Origin: Chryseobacterium ureilyticum
GTDB lineage: Bacteria > Bacteroidota > Bacteroidia > Flavobacteriales > Weeksellaceae
DNA: 64,000 nucleotides
Direction of reading: 5' to 3'
NCBI RefSeq assembly: GCF_900156735.1
Contig: NZ_FTOL01000001.1
Location: forward strand, 558,001 to 622,000
Part shown: in pieces, positions 7,634 to 18,200 of the stretch
Numbering within the stretch: position 1 is the first letter of the stretch
Layout of the letters: the number at the start of each line of letters is the position of its first letter
Position numbers and translations under genes: made by a program
The notes under the pieces: generated by a model
Seen by the model: only the letters and a program-made list of their open reading frames with translations
Told to the model about the DNA's origin: nothing
Database searches by the model: none

Positions 7634-9280
7634 CTAATTAAAAATTTCGGGATAAAGGTTTTTTACAACTGTATCCACATCATATTCCTGCTTAGGGAAA
7701 TTTTGATAAAGTTTTTCTAGTTTGGAGTGGAAAGTTTTTCTTCTGTCTTGTTCAATTATAAAATCCCAAATTCCATATTTTTTGAATGCTAGTTCAATAT
7801 ATTCCCAATATTGACTGTAAAATTGAATTGCATTATTACCAAATGTTATCCAATTTGCAAGCTTAGAGCCTATTATTTGATTGTGTTTGGCAGATTCAAG
7901 AATGAATAAAAATGTATCTTTTTCATATGCTTTCTGTATAAGTTTTCTGCTTTTGACTCTATCCCAGATTTTATAACTTTCGAAGTTATTATTTTTTGAA
8001 TATAGATTAATGTACTCAATATCTTTCTTTTGTAGTTGATATCCTATTTCAAAGAAAAGTTTACATATATAATGTTGAGAAGGAATTTTCTCATTTTTAT
8101 ATAACTCTAAAAATACTGTTTCCTCTATTGAATCTGATTGATTAATATTAACGTAAATATTTTTATTTTGTAAAATGAAAAACAAAAAACTATAGTTATA
8201 TTCATTTGTTTCTCGAATCCACTTTATAATTGGGGATTTTTTCCTGTTTTTAAAATCTAAATTATTGTTAAGTTCCTTAACCTCTAAATAAGATAGCTCA
8301 TTTATTTTGTTATCAACAAGCCGATAAGAAGAAAATTTCTTAGATTTTTCATTCTTAATCTGTTGGATGATTTTCTCGATTTTAATTTTGCGCTCTTCCT
8401 CCTCTTTTATTTGAAGGGCATTCCACTCATCATCTTCTTTTTTCCTTAATAATTGAATAAGTTCAGTTTCTTTTTTTGCAAGATTTACGGGAAAATTATA
8501 ATAAAAAGCTTGAATTTGTTTTGAATCAAATGACAGTTCATTTAGTTCAACTGATTTTTGTTTCCACTTATTCTTTACTATGAAATCGTCAATATAAACT
8601 TCTTTATATTCACAAAGCAATCTCAAGGAAACGGCAGACTCATCAAGTTTGAAAAAATTATGATAAATATTCAGATACTTAATGTCAAGTTCAAAACTGC
8701 CTTGGCTTTTTATATCAAAATTATCAAGGACCCAGATAAGGTAAATATTATTTTCCTTATAAAATTGATGTCTTTTTAGAATATACCATAAGGGTAATTT
8801 GGAAAGTTGTATTTCGAAAACAATTTGATAATCTAAGAACTTACAATAGACATCGGGTTTTCTTTTTTCGCCATTTCTGAAAATAAATTTATTGTCTATT
8901 GCAATACTGCTTTTGTCAACACCTTCTACTGTTGAAATTAAGTTTCCAATTCTATTTTTAAGTTGTTTATGCCTGTCAGACTCATTTATTTTTGTAATTT
9001 CAATATATTCGTTCTGTTGCTGTGGTGTCAAAGAATTATCAGATAATAAGCAGTAAGAATGCTTGGGTAAATGCTTGAAAAAATGACGATCATATATACT
9101 TTTAGATAGAGCCAAACCTTGTTCACATTCAACACATATGGGAATTATCTTTTTTTCACCAATCAATCTTCTGATGTCAGAATCAACTGTTCTATTAATT
9201 TCGAAAATTACATTAGCATCCAATAGATTTAGAGTAATTTTATCGCGAGCAAGACTGATTAATCGTTCACTTTTTTTCAT
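7634..9280 (-). CDS. CoiA/DUF6035-like nuclease protein (second gene of operon)
   Basis: A 548-aa protein. Residues 45-80 carry a possible zinc-binding element (C49-x2-C52, then HFFKH and H74/C77) of the kind seen in front of CoiA-type nucleases. Residues 138-180 hold the nuclease core: KRKPDVY (D143), then VFEIQLS (E156, Q158) and a helix with HQFYKENNIYLIWVL, which matches the DUF6035/CoiA PD-(D/E)xK family. A charged coiled-coil-like stretch spans about 275-320. The remaining C-terminus is helical and rich in aromatic residues. CoiA relatives act on DNA in competence or defence; here the neighbours argue for defence. Confidence is good for the nuclease fold and low for the exact job. Confidence 0.7.
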   Translation of the reverse strand: MKKSERLISLARDKITLNLLDANVIFEINRTVDSDIRRLIGEKKIIPICVECEQGLALSKSIYDRHFFKHLPKHSYCLLSDNSLTPQQQNEYIEITKINESDRHKQLKNRIGNLISTVEGVDKSSIAIDNKFIFRNGEKRKPDVYCKFLDYQIVFEIQLSKLPLWYILKRHQFYKENNIYLIWVLDNFDIKSQGSFELDIKYLNIYHNFFKLDESAVSLRLLCEYKEVYIDDFIVKNKWKQKSVELNELSFDSKQIQAFYYNFPVNLAKKETELIQLLRKKEDDEWNALQIKEEEERKIKIEKIIQQIKNEKSKKFSSYRLVDNKINELSYLEVKELNNNLDFKNRKKSPIIKWIRETNEYNYSFLFFILQNKNIYVNINQSDSIEETVFLELYKNEKIPSQHYICKLFFEIGYQLQKKDIEYINLYSKNNNFESYKIWDRVKSRKLIQKAYEKDTFLFILESAKHNQIIGSKLANWITFGNNAIQFYSQYWEYIELAFKKYGIWDFIIEQDRRKTFHSKLEKLYQNFPKQEYDVDTVVKNLYPEIFN

Positions 9281-9352
9281 CTAAATGAATGTTTTTCAAT
9301 TATTAAGATTATTGTTTATTTGTATTTCTAGTTTTTTTGATCTATAATTTTA

Positions 9353-10642
9353 TCATTCTGGGAATTCCTTATTTGTAAACTTTCCTTCTGTTAAATCAGT
9401 AAACCAACCTAATGTTTTTATATCATTTTTTACTAACTCCTCATATTCTTTTGGGTAGGGCTTAATATTTTCGATTAAGCCAAATTTTAGAAAATGATTT
9501 TTATTTGTTGAAATTAAAATAATGGTGGGATATTGATACTTTGTATAAACATTAAATGACTCAACAGCTAAATTATTCAATGTATTGAACATCTCATCAG
9601 TCATTTCTTCTGTATAGCTGGTGAATAGAATTCCTATTTTTCCGAAGTCTACCAGCCTTCTTCCGAAACGTAATCCTGTATTATTAGCATTGTTACTGTG
9701 AAAATCAAAATAACTCTCTCCAATTGATCGCCTTGTTAGACGATCAAATGATAATAAGTGTTTTGCTAATTCTTCTCTGTATGGAGTAATATTTATTAAT
9801 AATTCATTCTCAACAAATCCATCAACGAAATAACTTATTTTGTCAGCTTCTTTTTTGTTTTCAAATCTTTTTTTTGAAATAAATTCATTCCATTTATTGT
9901 CTATGACTAAATAGAATCCATTTACTGTTTCATCATTTAAAATATCAGGAAACTCTCTCTTATTCTCAAAAAAGTGAGCTAATAAATCTTTCTCAGTGCC
10001 TGATAGTAGGACTGTTTTTGTGTTATTGTCAAAGCTATTTTCTGTTATTGAAAAGAATTCTTTCTGCGTTTCAACTGAAAAGTCATCTTCTTTGGCAGGA
10101 AGAATAATGGTAAATTTATCTTTAAAAAGCTTTTCCCTTTTTTCAATATAATCAATAAAGTCCGGGACTGTATCTAATTCTCTGATAATTGTTTCAAAAG
10201 AGTCTCTATCAAATAATGTTATAAAATCACCATTATTGGTAATTGAGCTGAATGGATAAAATTTGACATTCTCACCTAAATTTACTATAATTCTAAAGGT
10301 TTTTTTAATAGAATCTTTAGGGAAAATTTCTTCAAATTGTTTATCAGGATGTTTTATTCGAACTTCATCGCTTGAAAATAAAGTTTTGTAAGCCCCATTG
10401 ATTTGCTTCGTAGCTTTGGAAATAGTATTGTTGAAATAACGAATATGATTACCTTTAAATTCATAATTCTTTACTGAAAAGATTATGGCTATATCTTTGA
10501 AAATAATTAGTAAATCACAGATTTCTTTTTTATTACCATTTTCCAATTTTGGACTTGGGTAGCACCAATACTTAAAAAATGTTGAGAAGGCTAACTGATT
10601 AACAAATTCTTCTCCGTCGGTTCCTCTAATTTGACTATCCAT
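9353..10642 (-). CDS. PD-(D/E)xK/NERD-like nuclease protein (first gene of operon)
   Basis: A 429-aa protein. The N-terminal about 75 residues look like a NERD/Mrr-type nuclease: GTDGEEFVNQL (E11/E12), then KKEICDLLIIF (D43) and IIFSVKNYEF (S56, K58). It therefore reads E...D...SxK, with a helix before the first strand. The rest has no motif I recognise but ends with a strand-rich part (GKIGILFTSYTEE, YPTIILISTNKN, FLKFGLIE) that resembles the C-terminus of the 5136 protein in outline. As the first gene it is preceded by about 410 bases without genes that must contain the operon promoter. Function in nucleic-acid degradation is inferred. Confidence 0.7.
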   Translation of the reverse strand: MDSQIRGTDGEEFVNQLAFSTFFKYWCYPSPKLENGNKKEICDLLIIFKDIAIIFSVKNYEFKGNHIRYFNNTISKATKQINGAYKTLFSSDEVRIKHPDKQFEEIFPKDSIKKTFRIIVNLGENVKFYPFSSITNNGDFITLFDRDSFETIIRELDTVPDFIDYIEKREKLFKDKFTIILPAKEDDFSVETQKEFFSITENSFDNNTKTVLLSGTEKDLLAHFFENKREFPDILNDETVNGFYLVIDNKWNEFISKKRFENKKEADKISYFVDGFVENELLINITPYREELAKHLLSFDRLTRRSIGESYFDFHSNNANNTGLRFGRRLVDFGKIGILFTSYTEEMTDEMFNTLNNLAVESFNVYTKYQYPTIILISTNKNHFLKFGLIENIKPYPKEYEELVKNDIKTLGWFTDLTEGKFTNKEFPE

Positions 10643-11055
10643 TATAAATAATTTTATTCATTGTTTTGGTTAATAAAAAGTAAGACTTAAAAATTATATT
10701 TATCCAAATCCATTTTATGTTTAATCATCTCATAGGGACTTGACAGGACGCTATCCAAACTCTTTTTTTGCTGATATAGAAAATGTTTTAGAGTTATGTG
10801 GTTGAAAATAAGCAGTATATAAATATTGTCTTTACGTATAAACTTAAAAAGATGCTCTTCAAACACATTTCCGGAAGATTTTGTCTTATAAGTCAGTTTG
10901 ATTTGCTGGAATAATTGTTTTACATCTTAACAATTGATAAAATATTGGTTGTTTACGGTAATAAAATGCAAGGGTGTGTTTTTTGATACTAAAAATTTCA
11001 TAATAAGAATTTTATATATTTTTTGTACTCGTCATAGTTACTTCAATCATAGATT
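10643..11055. other. Intergenic between two defence blocks
   Basis: About 410 bases, AT-rich. It contains the dispersed repeat at 10737-10805 and the promoter of the nuclease operon. I see no gene otherwise. Confidence 0.5.
10737..10805 (+). repeat. Dispersed repeat, copy 2
   Basis: 69 bases that match the copy at 20877-20945 at 55 of 69 positions without gaps; the shared core includes CTATCCAAAC and GAAAAT-TTTTA. Both copies read in the same open frame ending in TGA (YPNSFFADIENVLEL here). The first 12 bases after the G equal those of the copy at 5051. It separates the four-nuclease operon from the Gabija-like block. Confidence 0.6.
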
Positions 11056-12861
11056 TTAAACATTGAATTTGGATGTCCAGAGGTCAACATCATCTGTGGG
11101 GACAGCTAATTGGAGTATCTTCCTTGGTCTTGTCATTCCAACATAGATAATTCTCAATTCTTCCTGTTCTTTTTCGCTCAGGGCACTTTTATCTTTTTTT
11201 AGCATGGTAGCGTAATTAAAACCTGATTTTTTAGATAGTAGAATAAGAACCGCATCAAATGACCTTCCTTTAACCGAGTGAATTGTACCATGATAAAATT
11301 CAAATGGTTGAACATTCGTATCTGTTTCACCGAAATATTCTGAAATTAAATCTTGTCCAGTTCCAGTCTTGATGACGAATGGTTTTCTCAAATTACGATT
11401 TGCTTCCTTTATCCATGCTGAAATAGTTTTGTCTTTTGTTGTTGGTAGCTTATCCATCACTTGATGAATTCCTTTCCGATATGTCATAAACCCTTTTTCA
11501 CTAATAATCGTTTGGACGTATTCATTATTAACAATAAGACTATTTGTGTCATTTTGCCTTTTGTATTCTATCAAACCTCTCTCCATGAGTTTGTAGCCTT
11601 TTATAAAAAGCCCTGAATCGTATAAGAGCTTACCTCTAATAATTGTTTTTACAAAGAGATTTCTTGGTTCCCAGCAATCCATACTATTTTCGTAATGAAC
11701 AGGAGTCAATCCGAGAAAATTTACTTTGGCTTTGCCACGATATAGCACTGCAACATTTTTTTGCGAAATTTCAATGCCGTTCTCCGTGCATTGTTTTAAG
11801 AAAGTTTCTAAAACACTGTTAAAAGAAGCTATGCTTTCTTCAATGGTAACTACAGAAGGATCTTTTTGGGATGCTTTCTTCTCTTTTAAGTAACCATTAA
11901 CTAAAGGCTTAAATCTAAAATCAAGAATTCCGGGTGTAATTGCGACTGTAGAATTAAACGAAGATAGATATTTAGTAAAGTCACATATTAATTGAGAACT
12001 TCTTCTGTTCTCGATCAATTCAATTTTGTTCCATGCAACATACTTTTCATCAAAAAGGTGGGGTTTAGCATTGTTCCATTCAAAAATAGCTTGATCTCTG
12101 TCACCAATCAACATAATGTTTTCAGCTCCTTTTGAATTAAAATTATCGATTATTGCCATTAAAATTTCATCAGTATCCTGAGCCTCGTCAATTATAAAAT
12201 ATTCAAATTTCTTTGCTATTGACTCTGCTATTTTCGGATACTTCATTAATATTTTTAAGGAAAGGTAATTAGCATCGGCTTGAGTTGCATAGCCCCTTTT
12301 GAAAAACTCCAATTTTGAGTTAATAATGTTTTGAATATTACCATTGATAGCACCTGAGATGTTATAATATTTCCACGGAAAATGAAAGGACTGGGCAGGT
12401 GCACGTTGAATTAATTTATCATTTATATCGAAAGTTGTTTTATCAAAATATTGAGCATAATCTTGAGGATATTTTTTGATACTCCATGTAGAATGTGGCT
12501 CACCAACCAGTTCCGGCCGATTGGGACATTCCATAATTAAATGTCCAAAAGGCAGGAATATGAATTGATTGATGAAGCTATCTAAGGTTCCTATAAAATG
12601 AGGATGGCTAATTCCGTTAAGTGAGAAATTATCGGATAGTTTTTCTCTGATTTCGTCAACAGCAACGTTCGTAAATGATAATGCAGCGATTCCTTTTTTG
12701 CTAAAGTGATTTTTAGCAAATAATAATGCAATTCTCGACGCTACAGAATATGTTTTACCACTACCCGGGCATGCTCGAACAACACAAAGTCCTTTATCAA
12801 ATTGAGCAATTTGTTTTTGCTCCTCAGATAAGTTAGATAAAATCTCAGCTACCTTATCCAT
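11056..12861 (-). CDS. UvrD/PcrA-like superfamily 1 helicase (GajB-like)
   Basis: A 601-aa SF1 helicase. Motif I is ACPGSGKT (residues 30-37), motif Ia/Ib follows with ALSFTNVAVDEI, motif II is IIDEAQDTDE, motif III is MLIGDRDQAIFEW, and the C-terminal motifs V/VI appear as TIHSVKGRSFDAV and RIIYVGMTRP. It overlaps the OLD-family gene by 8 bases, the arrangement of class 2 OLD nuclease plus UvrD-like helicase, that is, the Gabija defence system. In characterised Gabija complexes GajB senses or processes DNA ends and activates or supports GajA; nucleotide depletion triggers GajA. This protein is about 100 residues longer than the Bacillus GajB, so it is Gabija-like rather than identical. Confidence 0.85.
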   Translation of the reverse strand: MDKVAEILSNLSEEQKQIAQFDKGLCVVRACPGSGKTYSVASRIALLFAKNHFSKKGIAALSFTNVAVDEIREKLSDNFSLNGISHPHFIGTLDSFINQFIFLPFGHLIMECPNRPELVGEPHSTWSIKKYPQDYAQYFDKTTFDINDKLIQRAPAQSFHFPWKYYNISGAINGNIQNIINSKLEFFKRGYATQADANYLSLKILMKYPKIAESIAKKFEYFIIDEAQDTDEILMAIIDNFNSKGAENIMLIGDRDQAIFEWNNAKPHLFDEKYVAWNKIELIENRRSSQLICDFTKYLSSFNSTVAITPGILDFRFKPLVNGYLKEKKASQKDPSVVTIEESIASFNSVLETFLKQCTENGIEISQKNVAVLYRGKAKVNFLGLTPVHYENSMDCWEPRNLFVKTIIRGKLLYDSGLFIKGYKLMERGLIEYKRQNDTNSLIVNNEYVQTIISEKGFMTYRKGIHQVMDKLPTTKDKTISAWIKEANRNLRKPFVIKTGTGQDLISEYFGETDTNVQPFEFYHGTIHSVKGRSFDAVLILLSKKSGFNYATMLKKDKSALSEKEQEELRIIYVGMTRPRKILQLAVPTDDVDLWTSKFNV

Positions 12862-14857
12862 CTATCAACCAAGTTATTCCATCAATAATATATTGAGGAG
12901 CTACAAACCCATTCCAATCGGGTTCAAACTCAATATTGTATGCAATTTGCTGAGCCAATTCAGATTTATCCTTAAAATTATTTAAGAGAATAAGAATCTC
13001 TCTTGCACGTTCTTCTTTCGAATGAGTTGAATTCAAGAATGTCGTACCAGTATGCATAGAGGCATAGAGGCTCGATATGAGATTAATATTGTTTCCAGAA
13101 ATCATTAATTCGTATTCAAAAGTAATCTCAGCAGTTACTGTTTTGAGATTGTTTTTTTCAAACCCGGTTGCTTTGATTGCTCTTGCTGACGGATTGTTTA
13201 TTTTAGCTTCAATTTGAGCTCTAATAAAAGTCATTTTTGTCTCCAGCCCTGGCACCTCTATTTCAGAAAGGTTAGTACCAAGTATAATTCTATTAGTTGA
13301 ATCTAATAAATCGAGAGTTTGAAGATGCTTAATAATTGCTTTAGAAGTAATTTTATCTATTCCCTCTTCGATAGATTGGAAATCAATTGCTGATATAATT
13401 CCTCTGTCGTCGTCTGTAATAATAAGACATCTTGTAGCAAGCCGCTTATCCTCATCATCTGGATTATATAGTTTGGCAAAAGGTTCGAACGCAACCCCGT
13501 CAATATTGACTAATTCAATGCCATTTTTTTCGATACTATATTTTCCAGGCGGTGCCATTCTCTTTGAAAGAATAGGAAGTAAGAGTGCTTCAGAAATTCC
13601 TTCGACTAATATGGTTCCATTTGAAAAGAATAATTGTGATTTAGTGACATCGAGAAACTTTCCCAGATAACTAGTGTTCTTAGGTTCTAAATTTATATTT
13701 TTTACACTAACCACTTTTACTTCATGATTTAGATTTTGAAGAACATGAAGATTTTGGATAGATGTTTTGGCAGTTATTGTAGGTGAATGACATGTCATAA
13801 AGATTTGGACTCCAAAATCCTTTAATTCATTGAGATAAGTAAAGAATGTATTTTGTCTTTGAGGATGAAGATGTGCTTCAGGTTCCTCAATAAGCATTGC
13901 ATAATAATGCTCTTTCTTTTCTATCCTTCTATTTTCAATATCGCCAAAAACAGTTGCAGAAAAAATTATGTTGTTTTCTCCCAATCCATTTTGAGATATA
14001 TCAAAATATCTTTGTTTAGTCAAGTCCGCAGCAACAATGGAATCTGAGTAAATCTGTTTACTAGTTACAACTCCTTTGACGATATTATTATACTTGAAGT
14101 TAGTCAGTCCAATTTTAACTTTTGGATTTTTGTTTGCTATATCAGATTTCTCCAAATGCTTGTTTACTAAATTTTCTCCTGATTTAATTAAACCAGACCA
14201 CTCATCATCATTCACTACATTTTCAAGTTTTGTAGCTAAAGCAAATTTATGGTCATCGTCTAGGATTTGGTCAATTGTTGATGGATTACCTTCTATGATT
14301 TGGGTCTTTGAATATTTCGACATTTCTCTGAATAAAGAAGATACTTTATTGTCTTTTGAATAAGGACGAAGCTCATATTCAGCATTTCTCAATGGGGCCA
14401 AATAAGTATAATACAACAACTGTAGCTCATTTGAATCTAGAGTACTTGATTCACCTCCCCAATGTGACCATTTTAAACGTTTTCCATTTGCATTAGGCTC
14501 TAGCCAGTAGGTTAAATTTAATCTTAAGTCGACTTCTTCTGGAATATCGGGATTTTGCCATAACAAACTAGTAAAGTACTGACGGTCTTCTGCACATTCA
14601 ATTTCAAAGATTAACTGAAATTCAATTGGCTCCAATATGTAATCTGGGTTAGATGTATCTAAATAGAAATCCTCATCATTTTTTATCCCAATTTCTCTGA
14701 TTTGACTTCCTAATCCTAAACAAATTCTCAAAGCATCAATAATTGCGGTTTTTCCAGCGTTGTTAGGTCCAATAATGACATTTACTTCTTTGTTGAAAGA
14801 TATATTTAGTTCCTTTATAGAACGAAATCTTTTGATTGATAGGTGCTTGATATACAT
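12854..14857 (-). CDS. OLD-family ATPase-TOPRIM nuclease (GajA-like)
   Basis: A 667-aa protein. The N-terminus is an ABC/SMC-like ATPase: P-loop GPNNAGKT at 30-37, signature region around SQNGLGENN, and Walker B MLIEEPEAHLHP. A TOPRIM nuclease domain follows: TILVEGISEALLLP (catalytic Glu) and CLIITDDDRG (acidic triad), near residues 420 and 490. Class 2 OLD proteins next to a UvrD-like helicase make up Gabija, in which GajA is a sequence-specific nicking endonuclease restrained by ATP. It is the upstream gene of the pair and starts at ATG 14857, 99 bases downstream of a small frame. All metal-binding motifs look intact. Confidence 0.85.
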   Translation of the reverse strand: MYIKHLSIKRFRSIKELNISFNKEVNVIIGPNNAGKTAIIDALRICLGLGSQIREIGIKNDEDFYLDTSNPDYILEPIEFQLIFEIECAEDRQYFTSLLWQNPDIPEEVDLRLNLTYWLEPNANGKRLKWSHWGGESSTLDSNELQLLYYTYLAPLRNAEYELRPYSKDNKVSSLFREMSKYSKTQIIEGNPSTIDQILDDDHKFALATKLENVVNDDEWSGLIKSGENLVNKHLEKSDIANKNPKVKIGLTNFKYNNIVKGVVTSKQIYSDSIVAADLTKQRYFDISQNGLGENNIIFSATVFGDIENRRIEKKEHYYAMLIEEPEAHLHPQRQNTFFTYLNELKDFGVQIFMTCHSPTITAKTSIQNLHVLQNLNHEVKVVSVKNINLEPKNTSYLGKFLDVTKSQLFFSNGTILVEGISEALLLPILSKRMAPPGKYSIEKNGIELVNIDGVAFEPFAKLYNPDDEDKRLATRCLIITDDDRGIISAIDFQSIEEGIDKITSKAIIKHLQTLDLLDSTNRIILGTNLSEIEVPGLETKMTFIRAQIEAKINNPSARAIKATGFEKNNLKTVTAEITFEYELMISGNNINLISSLYASMHTGTTFLNSTHSKEERAREILILLNNFKDKSELAQQIAYNIEFEPDWNGFVAPQYIIDGITWLIDG

Positions 14858-14956
14858 TTAATAGGGTAGTGTTTAATGAAATGGATATTTCTCTTTCTTA
14901 GTAAATAATCTGATTTCAATAGTTTGTAGTTTGATAATACATTTAACTATTGTATT

Positions 14957-15154
14957 TTATTGATAAAATGTTGAAAAAGGGACATTAGTAATAAATTTTG
15001 TTCCTAAGGGAAATTTTGTTATATCCCTATATTCTATGAAACACTCAATCACCAAATCGTTTGGTATTCCCTGATTTATTGTAGATCTAATATTAACGCA
15101 ATTTGTTTCTGCATCCAAAAAGCTTTCGCATTCTAAATTCCTAATAATTAACAT
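14957..15154 (-). CDS. Small hypothetical protein upstream of the Gabija-like pair
   Basis: A 65-residue frame starting at ATG 15154 (MLIIRNLECESFLDAETNCV). It is acidic, without membrane segment. It is in the same direction as the OLD and UvrD genes and lies between them and the STAND gene, so it could be a third cistron. No family recognised. The composition is plausible for a beta-rich small protein, but it could be a chance frame. Confidence 0.4.
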   Translation of the reverse strand: MLIIRNLECESFLDAETNCVNIRSTINQGIPNDLVIECFIEYRDITKFPLGTKFITNVPFSTFYQ

Positions 15155-15290
15155 GATTACTCTTCAATGGTTATTATCTAAAATTATAATTATTTTTTGA
15201 AATAGAATTATTCTTATGAATAAAAATTTTACGTTTAATATAAATTATAACAGTAATTTCTAAAATGCGTTTTTTTGGGCAAACTGAGGC

Positions 15291-18200
15291 TTACTGAGAC
15301 CAATTGATTTCGATTAAAGATAATTGAGTGAATTTTTTAAAACTTTTTACAGCATCATCAAATTCCTCATTGTTACGATACTTATCAATCATATACAAAA
15401 CATGTCCAGAGGTATAATAGAGTAGATAGCTATATTCTCCCCTCCAAGTTTTTCCAATTATTACATTATATAATATTTCAGTAAAATTACTAGTTACTTC
15501 ATCTTTATCAAATATCTCGAATAGTTCAGTAAAAACTAAAGATGATGAATTACTATCAGCTAGCATAGCCGCTTCCGAAGGCGTTACTTTTTTTTCTTTA
15601 ATCAAATCAAAATCACCCTCATATATATATCCTTCGTTAAATCGTTGCTCACTTGTTTTGTCATACCTATCTTTTCCCCTTTCAACATATACATCAAGTA
15701 AAATTTTAGAACCTTGAAGCTTTGTAATAATGTCATCCGATTTTTCAACCCTTACTTTAGTTTTTGAAATACTAAATTGTAATTCAATATCTCTAAATTT
15801 GTTAGATAATAATCCGTTTCTTATATCATCAATATCAACTGATCCGCTTCTATTCTCTTGTAGTAAACCTCTTATAGCGAAATTATACATTTTGTCGGAA
15901 AAAATATTAATGTAATTTGTCGGAAGCACGAACCATTGTAATGAAAGTTGATTCAGGTTGAACTTTTCTAGACACTTCATTATTTCAGATGGCTCATACA
16001 ATTCAATAAATTCCCCTAGCAAATGTCTATAACCTTTCTCTGAAATATCTTGGATTTTTGTAATGATATTAATGCATTCATCCAATGTCAAATAATTATT
16101 CTTATTAAGTGCTTTAAATGCTTTTGGCAAACCATAAAATGTATAATCTTTCCTGTTGTAATATTTAGTCCATAACAATGAGATACTTGATATATCGATT
16201 TTTTTCTTTCGATGCAAAGCCAATCTAATGTATTCATGAATTTTAGTACTTAAATTAAAACTTCCTATTTCTTTATTTTTTAAGATGAATTCTGCCAAAG
16301 TTAAATGATTGTATTCATTCTCTTCTATATTACTAACCTCATAACCTGCAGCGATTAAATTCTTTTTTACATCATTCAAATACCAGTCAGCATAGTAAAA
16401 GGTATCAGGATATCTATCTAAAAATTTAGCCAACTTTATGGCACCTCGTGACTCAAAACCTTCTAAAAAGAGATCTACTGAATCACTTAATTCTTCAAGC
16501 CCTTGAAATCTCTTTTGATGAATAAAAAGATTTTCCATGATCCATTTCAGATAATCACTAAAATAGCGCCTATCTTTAAGAGCTTTAATGATTTTTGTTT
16601 TTGTGAAAGCTTTCTCATTTCTGATAAAAAAACATTCTTCTTTATCAACATCTCCCTCCAGTCTTATATGAAAATGGTCGGTTGAATAATTATCATTCGA
16701 CACCTTATTGTAAAGCAAAATTGGATTACTGGTTCTTACATAAAACAACATTCCAAATAAATATCCTGAACTGGTGATGTCCTCCTCCGAATATCCGTTA
16801 AATAATAGTGATTGGGTATAGGTATAAAGAAAGCCATCCGGTGTTGAAATATGATCTCTGTAAATTAGGTTTATAATAAGTGAGAGATCATAATAATGTG
16901 AAATTTCAAAATCATCAGACTTATAGTCAGACATGCAATCTCTTAAATCAAAATAAAAAGTCCTTATTGCTTCAATATCGATACTGCCTTTTATTATTTC
17001 TTCAAAAATTGCTATGTTACTAAATTTTCTGGCTATTTCTTTTCTCTGTTGACTAGTAAGTTTAAATAAAGAAAATCGTGAGAGAAATCTTTTATCTAAG
17101 TTCATTATTGAATCATATACCAAGTCGGTTGCTTTGTCATTCAGTATTTTGTAATTGGTAGACGTGTTACGAAGATAAGTATTGAAACTATCGTGAAATA
17201 AAGCAATTCTATTCAGCTTGGTGTCGAATAGGTAAGGATGTTCATCTATGAACTCCTCAACATAATATTTAGATTCTCCTAAAAAGAGTTCTAATTCTGA
17301 ATACATTAGATAAGAATTCGTACATAAGAAAATAGAAAGAGAATATTTTCCTTTTTCATTTTTGATTATGCCCTCATAAAAACTATCAATATCTTGAAGT
17401 TGCTCAGTTTCTGGAAGCTTTTTATTTAGTTTATAAAATTCTGTAACGTATTTTACGAGAATAGGATAGCCCTGGGTCACATAGAAAATTTGTTTCTGAA
17501 TATTGTAATCAGTAATATGAAACAATTCCTCTAAAACAAACTCAGTTTGCTTTTTATTCCAGTTTTCTAAAATATGTTTTTTCCAATCTAATTTAGCAAC
17601 CAGTGGTCTTGACAATACGATAACTTTGCAATACTCTTTTAATTCTTCTATAAATTGTATAAATCTAGGAAGCTCACTGCTATTATAATTTTCGATATGA
17701 TCTAAACCATCGATGATAAAAGTTAATTTTCTCTTTTCAATCTCTTTAAACAAAATAGAAATCTCTCTCTTTTTTAGATCATGAAACAGCTTTACATTTA
17801 AATCTTGTAAAAAGTTTTGAAATTTTAATCTCTCTAAATAATTGGACTCCTGGTTTCCTATCCAAAATCGGTATAATATATTTAGAGGGTATACTTCAAC
17901 AAGTGAATTTACAAAATGACTTTTCCCAACTCCAGGTTTACCTTCAATTAATAATAATTTCTCAAATTCAACAAGCGTATGATTAATTTTTACAGATTCT
18001 TGTTGGAGATCCGTAGTATAAGTTTTTAAGCTAGGCAAGTCAGACCTGTCAATCAGCCATACTCTGTTATCGAGTGTTTTACTTAAATAATTTTCAATCT
18101 CATATTTCCTATTTAAGTTTCCACTATATAAATCATCAATAAAGAGATCTACATCAGTCCGGCTCATTGAGATGATATACAAATTGTCATTTTTAAAGCA

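Noticed and set aside
8558..8779. 73-aa plus-strand frame within the CoiA-like gene
   Set aside because: Antisense shadow of a well-supported coding region.
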